Source of the DNA: Asterias rubens
Lineage: Eukaryota > Echinodermata > Asteroidea > Forcipulatida > Asteriidae
DNA: 64,000 nucleotides
Assembly: GCF_902459465.1 (NCBI RefSeq)
Contig: NC_047068.1
Location: 2,852,001 to 2,916,000 of the forward strand
Direction of reading: 5' to 3'
How positions within the stretch are numbered: position 1 is the stretch's first letter; each line of letters starts with the position of its first letter. The notes beneath the pieces were generated by a model. It saw only the letters and a program-made list of their open reading frames with translations. It was not told the DNA's origin and did not search any database. Both the position numbers and the translations under genes were made by a program. Below, one piece after another: positions 9,862 through 19,508 of this stretch.

Positions 9862-12800
9862 ATAAAAATAAAAGTTACTTAACCATCCTGGGGTCGATTT
9901 CAAAAAGAGTTAGGACTGGTCCTAACTTAAGGCTAGTCCAAAGTTAGACGAGTAACATGTCCTAACAAGATAAGACTAGTCTTAACTCTTTGTAAAGTTC
10001 ACTGCAGATCCTTCGCAAGATCCAATCGCATGTTTTGTTGGTTTCTGTTTTGCTGATGGATGCACTTGTAACCATATTGTGCTTTAATAATAACAATATT
10101 AAAAATTATAATAAACGTATTTATAACGCGCCTTTTCCAAAGGATACAAAGCGCCAAATATTTTTACTGCAAGGTGAGTGGGATAAAGATTTTGAAATTA
10201 TGAGACCTTATCCTTAGCACACCATGTAATGCTGTACATGGTGCTACGGCGCATACAGCAGCCAAAGCCAGGAACACCAGGGCGAACCCCTTCTCTTTTT
10301 TTCGATAAGTGCATGCACTGCGCTCTTTTAAATGGGACCTGCGGCTTTACATCCAATCCGAAGGGCGAAGCAATGGTTAAGTGTCTCGCTTAAGGACACA
10401 AGTGTCATGGCTGGGGATTCGAACCCACACTCTGCTGATCAGAAACACCAGAGTTTGAACTTGATGCTCTTAACCGCTCGGCCATGACACACACTTCCGA
10501 CAACGGTTTACACACATGTCATATGAACAGTGAATTTCTGCTTGTACTAATCCGCATGTAGCACTGAAATCCGTCATTCAGTGACGCTCGTGGCTCTTCA
10601 ACAATGTTACCCCTGATCAATGGACCATTTATTTCATTCATCAAACCAACTCAGAAATTGCCTGTGCAGCCAAATATGTAGTGATAAATAAATCACAAGA
10701 ACCATCTCTGCCCTCACAGGTACCTACTTACCCCTGTGCAATCTATGGAAACTGTATGATAAACCTAAAAGGATCTACAAGCCTAAAGCCCGGTTCATAC
10801 TTCCTGCAAATGCGAACAAATTTTGTTGTCACAAACTCGCAATGAATCACTCGCAACAGTTGAACTGTGTTCAACCTCTTTGAAACATTCGTTAACTAAA
10901 CAGGGCTGGGTCACCAAAATTCACTTTGCATTTGCAGGAAGTATGAACCAGGTTTAAAGTCACCTGGAAGTGTTTTTTTTTTCAAAATAAAGCTTTTGTC
11001 ACTAATAGGGGGCCTATGTGTTTTGATGAGTGAAATGTGAATAAACAGTTAACTAAGGTTTTAAAAAATCAGTTCTTATGTTATTTACAAATTTAAGAGT
11101 AGACCCGACCCGAGAGGGCGCTGTTCGTGACGTCAATCGAGGCAGACTTTGCCTGTAATGCGTAGAGTAAACACAATTGCAAAGTACATGTACGGACCAA
11201 GTCGTGAGTTTGTACGTTTCAAAACAAAACAAATTTTTTTTTTTTCCGGCAATGCCGACCAGGTGTATTGCTGCTGAATGCAGAAAAACACTTTTTGAAA
11301 TGTACCAACTTACGACTTGGACGTACATGTACTTTGCACGTGTGTTTACTATACGCATTGCAGGCAAAGTCTGCCTCGATTGACGTCACAAAAGGGGTAG
11401 GCGGAGTCAGCCCCCCCAAACAACTTTACATATTTTTTAAACATATAAATCGTGATGAACAATTACTAAAAAAATTGTTTTATTGTTCGTAAGCATATAC
11501 TCTTATGTTTGAAAGAAAACAAATTCTATTTCCAGGTGACTTTAAGTAGTGATTAACTTACTTGCATGATGAGCAGAAATAGATGACGGTTTGTCCTTCA
11601 TCAGCTGATCGTGTTTGCCTGGTGTGGCAATGAAGTCCATCGTGACGGCACTTGGCACATGCCCTGTCAATCTGAAACCAGACCAGATACAAAAATGAAA
11701 TTAAGAAGTGATGAAAAATAACCAAGCATTGATAATACGCCTAAAAGGTAGGGCCATAAGTTTTTTTGTTTTGTTTTTCAATGATTAATGGACAAAACAT
11801 AGAAAGATGAAGTAAAACTGTGAAAGTTTCAGCAAAACAGATCTACTGGTTCTACTTACTGAGAAAACAGAAAGAAGCAAAACCCTGGCACAGTAGCGAT
11901 CAATCAATAAGAGGTAAAGATTTCGATACATCAACATATAAGGTTTGCTTTTTTTTCAAACTTTTCAAAAAAATTGGCCAGGGGTGTCCTTCCGGGTGGC
12001 GAACACAGGTAAAATATAAAACCTCTGAAATAAAACAAACCTATTTGTATATCAAAATATTTGGGGGCTACAGTTAGTTTTCAAATTTTACCTAATTTCA
12101 ATCAAACACCGATAAAAAATTTACCAGGGGTTTCCTTACAGGTGGCGAACCCTTTGTTACTGAATTTCTGCTCTTCTGGTTTCAGAGTTAAAAATATAAA
12201 ACCAAATATTTGGGGGCTTATTTTTCAAGACTTGCCAAATAAATCACCTAATACGAAGTGGCAAATTTTTCAATTAATAAACAGCAGTTAAAAAATTGGC
12301 TAGAGGTTTCCCTATGGGTGGCGAACCCATATCACTTAAGTTTGCTCTTCTAAAGAATTAAATAAAAAACCTCCGATATAAAACTGTTTCTAACCGGATA
12401 TTTGTTTTTTTGGGGGGGGGGGTAATTTTCCAAAATTACCATATTATTAAAAAAATTACCGTTTAAAATGAAGTGGTACATTTTTCAATTAAACACAGTT
12501 AAAAAAATTGCCAGCGGTTTCCCTACGGGTGGCGAACCCATATCACGGATTGTTGCTCTTCTTAAAGGTTAAATATAAACCTTCTGAAATAAAACAAATA
12601 TTTCTAACCAAATATTTGGGGAGGGGAGAGGGTAATTACCAAATTATTAAAAAAAATCGCCTTTTAAAATGAAGTGGTACTAAACACAGTTACAAAATTG
12701 GCCAGAAGTTTCCCTACGGGTGGCGAACCCATATCACTGAATGTTGCTCTTCTTAAGAGTTAAATATAAAACCTCTGAAATAAAACAAAACTATTTCTGA

Positions 12801-14187
12801 CCAAATATTTGGGGAGGGGGAGGGTAATTTTCAAAAATTACCAAATTACCAAGCCTTTTAAAACGAAGTGGTACATTTTTCAACTAAAACAGTTAAAACA
12901 TTGGCCAGAGGTTAACCTTTATCACTGAATTTTGCTGTTTTCAGAGGGATAAAACCTCTGAAATAAAATAAACAAGTACCAACAAAGAACTTTGGGGTTG
13001 CTTTTTTTTCAAAATTTACAAAATGATAAACCACCTTTTATTCAAAACGAAATTGTGGCTTTTTTCTCTCAAACCATTTCATAATTGACCAGAGGTCCCC
13101 CTACAGGTGGCAAACCCTTTACACTAATTCGTTTTTGTGTCTTTCCTGAAGAAAAACAAAATGGTGAACCTAAATATTTTGGGAGTTATATTCTTCAAAA
13201 GAAACCATATGCAATAAATCACCTAATAAATTTCATCTATTGTGCATCTTTTTTTTCATCAACCAATTTTAAAAATTCAGAGTAATATAAATGTTGAAAC
13301 CTCTGCAAGAAAAAATAAAAACAAAGTGTTTTGATGGTTCTAGCAGGGGCAACTAAACAACAATAATGTACAAACATTTCTGTATGTAAACATCAAGATA
13401 TAAACCTAAACAATTTGGACAATTCCTAAGACATGTAAGATAAAACTCCAGTGTTTCACTCACCAGTGGTCCTAGGTCTTTCTGGTCGACGACCTCCTGA
13501 CGACCTTCAACATTCTTGTGAGAGTTGAGACGCATGTATGAATGATAGACCACACCATGTAATGCAGCTGTAATGAGAAGGAAGACAATAGGCCTAAGTG
13601 ACTTTTCATTCATTCAAAAAATGCTGTCTGTGCTATTAATTGGTAGTGATATAAAATATGCGGTCATCGCTGAGTGATACAAAGAAAAAAAAAATCACTG
13701 ATAATTATTAATAAAAAAAACTTTACACAAGTGTTACATTTTGTTTGAAAATCTGTGAAAGGAATGTAATTTTTATATCCTAAAAAAAAAAGTCAATATT
13801 TTTTGTCAACTACAAATTATCAGTCACAGGTCATTTACATCATCAGACTCAAAGTCATTGAGCTGAATTTGCATTAATGTGTTTAATATTCAAAGTCTGA
13901 GTGTTGCGATCATGCATCAGCCTCCTCCCCCACCGCCTCCTTGACCACGTCCCGACCCCGCCTACCCCTTTTATAAATAACGCACAAGTCAAGGGGGTTA
14001 TCACACACAACTTTACAAGCTCCGGTTTCCACAATAAATATATATATTCCAAACTTACTTTTTGCATTTACTTTGTGAGCACATGTCTTGCACTTCATAA
14101 CTACCGTTTCTTTTTCAGGAAACGGTAAAATGGAGCCAAATGCGGGCAAAATTCTCTCGAAGAAGCAAGTCACTCCTCTCCGTCCAT
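9821..14187 (-). CDS. POLR1H: DNA-directed RNA polymerase I subunit RPA12-like (four exons, exon 1 broken)
   Basis: Exons read right to left: 14187-14059, 13567-13464, 11671-11562, 9845-9821, all with GT-AG borders and matching phases. Exon 3 gives a C-terminal TFIIS-type zinc ribbon: CAKC, then HTRQTRSADEGQTVIYFCSSC with the invariant DE pair that family members place in the polymerase active site to stimulate RNA cleavage. The last exon adds HQQIEYS and a stop, like the short tail of human ZNRD1/RPA12. Exon 1 holds the N-terminal ribbon (GSILPFP, then CKTC). Total length is about 122 codons against 126 in human. Exon 1 is odd: the ATG at 14187 meets TGA at codon 6, and one base appears lost at about 14137, removing the second Cys of the first CxxC. 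This is either decay or assembly error. The role in Pol I termination and proofreading is family knowledge. Confidence 0.85.
9890..9998. mobile_element. small MITE, TTAGGAC-rich palindrome (family M4)
   Basis: Starts GGTCGATTTCAAAAAGAGTTAGG and ends with its approximate reverse complement CTTAACTCTTTGTAAA. Relatives are at 26935-27080, 54318-54556 and 56829-56995. No coding capacity. Confidence 0.65.
10085..10492 (-). repeat. tRNA-Leu-derived SINE
   Basis: The minus strand starts GTGTCATGGCCGAGCGG (A box), with TTCGAATCCCCAGCCATGACAC at the end of the tRNA-like head, then CTTGTGTCCTTAAGC, a body shared with 29481-29885 and 49375-49660, and an AT-rich tail. It lies in intron 3 of POLR1H. Confidence 0.8.
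10795..10955. mobile_element. palindromic MITE (family M5)
   Basis: Terminal inverted repeats AAGCCCGGTTCATACTTCC and GGAAGTATGAACCAGGTTT. A second copy is at 50233-50415. No coding capacity. Confidence 0.75.
11127..11389. repeat. imperfect 263-bp inverted repeat with ~85-bp arms
   Basis: Left arm 11127-11212 (GTGACGTCAATCGAGGCAGAC...) pairs with right arm ending CTGCCTCGATTGACGTCAC at 11389. The loop contains ATG at 11252 opening MPTRCIAAECRKT, which looks like the first residues of a THAP domain. Inside intron 3 of POLR1H. Confidence 0.75.
11940..13290. repeat. degenerate ~170-200-bp tandem repeats in POLR1H intron 2 and downstream
   Basis: The motif CCCTACGGGTGGCGAACCC or a close variant recurs at about 11991, 12137, 12312, 12523, 12714 and 13104, each followed by a TTGCTCTTC...GAGTTAAATATAAAACC block and AAGTGG...TTTTTCAAT. 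The 9523 and 8721 copies belong to the same family. The units are strongly diverged, so the array is old. Confidence 0.8.
13568..14058. other. POLR1H intron 1, no other feature
   Basis: AT-rich, with a CCTCCCCCACCGCC patch near 13920. Nothing recognised besides the splice sites. Confidence 0.5.
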
Positions 14188-15304
14188 GTTTTTGAGAAAT
14201 TCTGATACCGCATGCGTTTCTGAATGGGACACACGTGATTTATTAAGCTCGACTTCATCTATACGTTCAGCGTTGAATTTGGTTTAGGGTATCTGACTAA
14301 GTATTTAAATAGGAATCGCGCCCTCTGTCGGCGGATTGTAGAGTCTCCCGCGTAAAGTTAATGAGCCTGCATTAGATGGTTAATTGATGCACTTGCTTGA
14401 TGATTTTGATTAATTCTGGTTAAAAATACCACTCTATGAAAATACCGAGCTCAACAGGATAAAAAAATGAAATTAAACAAACAATATCCCCAAATACGAA
14501 CCACACCACGAGAAATCCCTTCCAAATACTACTAATAATCATTATAGAACCTTTACAAAAGTTGTCACTCACAAAGATGCAAAACAAAAAATAATAATAT
14601 TATTATATGATTTTGTTTAACCATGATAATGCTGGAAAATTGCCCCTCGCTATGTTTATGAAATATGTTTTTGTTGAAGTTGTCTTACCATGTGTGTCCT
14701 CAAATGCATTTTGTTATTTTTAACCACTCGGGTAATTTTACATAACAATACAAAACAGTTATTTTAGTATTTATGTCTGATTAATATTTCCGACTTCCTC
14801 TAAGATCAAAATAACATGGTCCAGTTTTTGCAAAAGTGATTATATTCAATTAATGTTATTTTCTCTTTACTAACGAAAAACGTACATGAAGTTCAGGTAG
14901 ACCATGGGCATTGCACAACATACATGTAACATGCATTAGTGTTTGAACACAATCGCTAACGATTGGCAGATTGTTCCTAAAAATAATTATATTTAATGGG
15001 TTTTATTTTCACTGTGAAATAAAAAACATACAGTCGTGGGCGTTTGGCAAACGGGCAATGCACAAAATGAGGTAGCATGTTGTCTGGCCACTGATGTACG
15101 TGCGGTATGTAGTGCTCCATTATAAATAACTCATGTTTAGGTTTGTAACCCTACTCGTTATTTGTGGCAGTTTTTTTCTTCTTTTTCGTGTAAAACTATT
15201 ATTAAAATGTTATCCTTTTTTCTCGAATCTAAGTATATTATTTTAAATTTAATTCCAAACACTCGGGTAAAATCAGCCACAACTCGGCAATAAATCTTTT
15301 GCAG
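14188..15304. other. POLR1H upstream region, no gene seen
   Basis: The CACGTG E-box core at about 14232 and the CpG-containing stretch 14190-14360 are candidate promoter sequence for POLR1H, by position only. 14.4-15.3 kb is AT-rich with no frame or repeat that I recognise. Confidence 0.4.
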
Positions 15305-15522
15305 TCTCGGGGCATGTTAAACGATTTCCTTTTTTGTTTTTAACCTCTTTGTTTGGTGGTTTGTCTTTTAAAACCGTTGAAAGGGCGTGGCAACCCTTTG
15401 CTGACGCCCTATGCAGTAATGGGGCAAGTTAAACGATTTCCTTTTATTTTATTTTTAACCTCTGTTTGGTGGTTGGTCTTTTAAAACCCTTGAAGGGGCG
15501 TGGCTATGCTGACTCTCAAAGG
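15305..15522 (+). repeat. tandem duplication of a ~110-bp unit
   Basis: Two adjacent copies share the framework GTTAAACGATTTCCTTTT, TTTTTAACCTCT, GTCTTTTAAAACC and GGGCGTGG. The second begins at about 15417. They are diverged by small indels. Confidence 0.7.
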
Positions 15523-15537
15523 TTTAAATATTGACAT

Positions 15538-15612
15538 CCAATAGCTCTCCATTGCTCGTTGCCAAGTAAGTTGTTATGCTAACAATTATTTTGTGTAATT
15601 ACCAATAGTTTA
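15538..15612. repeat. TTAA-MITE (M1) fragment
   Basis: CTCTCCATTGCTCGTTGCCAAG, then TTATGCTAACAATTATTTTG and AATTACCAATAGT match one end of family M1. The other end is absent. Confidence 0.6.
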
Positions 15613-16280
15613 TTCTTAATTAGTACACAAAGACACGAACACACAAAATTATCAATTACCAATCTCAACTTTATTTCAAAAGTATAATTATTCTCTTCAA
15701 CTCTTCAGAAGTGGGCAAGGTCTTACAGTTCCTGTCAGCATAACACTAAACATTGATTGATTTATCTATAGGGTAAAAGGACAAATAATTTTTATAAATT
15801 AAATTGATTGTGATCTAGAGTTTTGATAAATAGCACAACAGTACAAAAACAGATAAATGAAAATTTTGCATTGAGGATTTATGATCGAGTCTGTGTTTTT
15901 AATTTCCATGAATGGTTCGAATTCAAATCAGGATTAAAAAACAATACAACAAAAACCCATATTATTTCACTTGAAGTGCAGACCAATTAGTTTTTAAATC
16001 CTAAGCAGGAGCAATTACTTAAGTTGAGGAAACGGTGTTTTTAGTTTTGAATAAGGAAGTGATATTTGAATATTTTAGCTGAACTAACAAAACTGAGGAT
16101 TTGCGGAAGAATTTTCTGTGGCCTTTGTCAGGAGACAAAGAATGCACTTTGGAAAATGTTCAAGAGATCTTTTGATATACTCATTATCTTGATGTTTAAA
16201 AGGGAAGCTATAATAGTTTGTTCACACATCTTTGTCTACGATCAGAACTCCATAAATTTAGTTTCCTTCCTCCATGTTTG

Positions 16281-16669
16281 TTAAAGGCACTGGACACATT
16301 CAGTAATTGTCAAAGACCAGTATTCTCACTTAGTGTGACTCAACATGCATACAATAACAAACCTGAGAAAACTTCGACTCAATTGGTTGTCAAAGTTGCG
16401 AGAGAATAATGGAAGAAACAAACACCCTTGTCGCACAAGTTGTGTGCTTTTAGATGCCTTGAATTTGAGACCTCAGATGAGGTCTCGAATTCAATTCAAA
16501 TATGTTAGTGAGATATTACTTCTTTCTCAAATACGTTACTTCAGAGGGAGCAGTCTCTCAATGTTTTATACTGTCAAAAACTCTCTATTGCTCGACACCA
16601 AGTAAGTTTTATGCCAACAATTATGTTGAGTAATTACCAATTGTGTCAAGTACAGTCTCCATGCTTTAA
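16281..16669. mobile_element. TTAA-flanked palindromic MITE, family M1
   Basis: Begins TTAAAGGCACTGGACACATT and ends CTTTAA. Internal blocks CAAAGACCAGTATTCTCACTT, ACCCTTGTCGCACAAG, GAGACCTCAGATGAGGTCTC and TCAGAGGGAGC define the family. Non-coding. Confidence 0.8.
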
Positions 16670-16833
16670 ACAAAGGAAAAACGATAGATGTTATTGTTGT
16701 TTGTAAGAGCAGTGTCATATATTGATTGTTGTCAGAGTCATGCTGATTTCTTTGGCAACTTTGTATCAAGAAAGATAACAAAACATTTTGTGAAAGTTCC
16801 TGGATCAATGACTTGCTTTGAGGAAACAAATGC

Positions 16834-17224
16834 TTAAAGGCACCGGACACATTTGGTAATCAGATTATATATTAGCTAAACTTATTTGGTTATGAGCACT
16901 GGATAGATGTTGATAGTATGACACTTTGTGAGAAACGACTCCATCTGAAGTAAAGTAGTTTTTGAGAAAGAGGTTATTTCTCACTTATGTATTTGAATCT
17001 GAGAAAGACTTCAGGGCTGATGAAGCCTTCCTCAGACATCTGAAAGCAACAATTTCATTTGTGCAACGAGTCTGTTCAACAAAGGTGTTCCTATTACTTC
17101 CTTGCTACTTCGATGACCAATTGAGACAAACTTTTCACAATTATTTTATTGTATGCATATGTTGGGATACACCAAGTGAGAATACTGATCTTTGACAATT
17201 GCCAAATGTGTCCAGCGCCTTTAA
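16834..17224. mobile_element. TTAA-flanked palindromic MITE, family M1
   Basis: Starts TTAAAGGCACCGGACACATTT and ends AAATGTGTCCAGCGCCTTTAA, a matching inverted pair with TTAA at both edges. Confidence 0.8.
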
Positions 17225-17316
17225 TTCCAATGAAAGTTGTTTATTTTAGCTGAGTTGGCATACAATTATCTGGGCCCTTTATCCAACAAAAGGAATTGAC
17301 CCTTGTTATTGTTATT

Positions 17317-17698
17317 TTAAAGGCAGTGGACACTGTTGGTAATTACTCAAAATAATCATTAGCATAAAACCTTACTTGGTAATAAGTAACGGGGAGAGGT
17401 TGATAGTATAAAATATTGTGATAAACGGCTCCCACTGAAGTGAAGTAGTTTTCGAGAAAGAAGTATTTTTTCACAAATTTGATTTTGAGTTTAGAATTTG
17501 AGGTCTCGAAATAAAGCATCTGAAAGCACACAACTTCGTGTGACAAGGGTGTTTTTTCTTTTATAGTTATCTCGCAACTTCCAAAGACCAAACTTGAGCT
17601 CAAATTTTCACAGGTTTGTTATTTTATGCATAATGTTGAGTTACACCAAGTGAAAAGAATGGTCTTTGACAATTACCAATAGTGTCCAGTGTCTTTAA
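17317..17698. mobile_element. TTAA-flanked palindromic MITE, family M1
   Basis: Starts TTAAAGGCAGTGGACACTGTT and ends CCAATAGTGTCCAGTGTCTTTAA, with TTAA at both edges. Third M1 copy in 1.4 kb. Confidence 0.8.
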
Positions 17699-18557
17699 AC
17701 AGGATATGTAACCCAGTTTGAGGAACTTGAGTCATCTGATGGCAATATAAGCACAAATTGTATCTGTTTTTTATAATTTTGTTATCTGCCCCAAAATCCA
17801 TACAAATGTTCTCCAACTGTCTCAATAAAAGAGGGCTCTTAGGTTGAGTTGAGTTTGAGTCACATTGTGGACTACTTATTTCTCCCTTTGGAGAAGGCTT
17901 TCCTTCTTTGAAGAAACTTTGAAGGCTCTCTTTCCTTTGGGATTTATTCAGATTTTATTCCGTGATTTCATCCAATTATCAAAAGTAAGATCATACCCAC
18001 TGACATTTCCAGCAACTTCAATGTCCAACAATTCCTAACTATCAAAATGAAATGGAAAACTGCTTCGTAGAAAAATCACAGACTCCAGAAGCATTTTATG
18101 AAAAAAAAACACAAACAACTTTTATGGAATGAAACTTAGAAAAGTAAAATGAAAATATGTCAGCACCAAAAGGGAACCAACGGTAAACGTGGAGTGAAAC
18201 CCGGCATTGAATTGTGTGGAAAAGTACTCAAGTAGAAACGTTATCTCAGTATCTGATAAATGGTTTGCATTTGCCAAATCAGTGCAAAACACTTCGTCAC
18301 CAAAAATAGCCTTTTTAAGGACGCATATTTGAAATTGAACCAACCTGAATATGACCTACAATCCAGACCAAAATGTTGCTCTACCTCCGCGGTCACGTTG
18401 GGACAGAAACCCAATCTAGGTAGTGCCCCCGATGGGACTCCAACAAGGGTCCTTGAGGTGGAAGGGGAGGAAAGATACCACTAAGCCAAACCGTACCACT
18501 TGAATATTGGATCTCATTGCAGTTTCTGTTTCAACTTGAGATATCAACATCATTTGC
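17699..18557. other. intergenic, downstream of BRWD-like gene
   Basis: Probably includes the 3' untranslated region of the BRWD-like gene (minus). An AATAAA on the minus strand at 17947-17942 is a weak candidate poly(A) signal, more than 900 bases past the stop. No frame recognised. Confidence 0.4.
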
Positions 18558-18800
18558 AGGCCTGGTACTTCACGGAGGTACCAAAGGTGATGGCCTCCAT
18601 GCCCCCTGGTCATTGCCTTGGTGCCCTTGAAATGCTCCAGTAGAAATTAACATATTCCTCACGGGGTGCCCTTTAACAAGGAGAAAATGCCTTGGTGCCC
18701 TTCAACTGCTTCAGTAGAAATTTACAATTTCCTCAAAGGGCGCCCTTTACCAAGGTGAAAATGCCTTGGTGCCCTTTCAAAAGCGAAGCATACAGTCCTG
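18558..18800. repeat. interspersed repeat with GCACCAAGGCA motif (M12)
   Basis: ATGCCTTGGTGCCCTT occurs three times with CAGTAGAAATT and CCTCA.AGGG.GCCCTTTA between. Related stretches are at 39597-39670, 42068-42210 and 50765-50940. Confidence 0.65.
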
Positions 18801-18888
18801 CATTTGAGTGAGGGCGGGAAGGAGTGAGAAGTGACGCAGAGGGTGACGGTTATTATCAAAGCGTTCTGTTTTGGTGTGGATTGAAGAT

Positions 18889-19508
18889 CTATTCTCCCAT
18901 AATGCTTAATCTCGCTCGTTGAGTCAACCGTCGCACTCTCCCTCGACTGGACACCGTCTTCGCGACATCCTCCTCCGCATCGTCTGATACCTCCTCGCTG
19001 TCGTACGACTGATTCTCGCTCTCCTCGTCCAGGTCCCTATAAATCACAGTCTGCTTTGCCTGATTACGAGTCTTAGGCTTGCGGCTCGAGCTCGTCACCG
19101 CGACAGTCTCCATTTCAGAATCACTGGAGTTGAAGCGTCCTCTCGTTCTCGTGTTTACTCGGTTAGATCGTCGACTTATCGCCTCCGGACTTGTTGTACT
19201 CCTCCTGTTCTTCCGCTTTGATGTGGACCTCGCTCTTGATCGGTCAGACCGCGTTCGATGGTTACGCGCATCGTCTGACATGTTATTGTCCGTGTCACTA
19301 TCCCTCGACTTCTCGTCGGAGCTATTGTCTGAGGTTGAGACGTCTTCGGTGGCTGAGAACGAATCGTTGCTCGAGTCGGAGTTCTTCTCGCTGCCATTTT
19401 CGCTGTCCGAACCCTCTTCCTCCTCATTTTCATCTTCTTCGTTGTCGCTTACTACTGGCTGATTTCTTGTGGAGTACCGCTTCATGTGACCGTTGCTCAA
19501 GTTAGAAC
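18889..19508 (-). CDS. BRWD-like terminal exon
   Basis: Acceptor CTCCGCAG. Acidic/Ser-rich start, basic middle ([15 protein letters not shown]), then MRTRNQ-like [20 protein letters not shown] and the family tail [20 protein letters not shown] with stop at 18889-18891. Confidence 0.85.
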
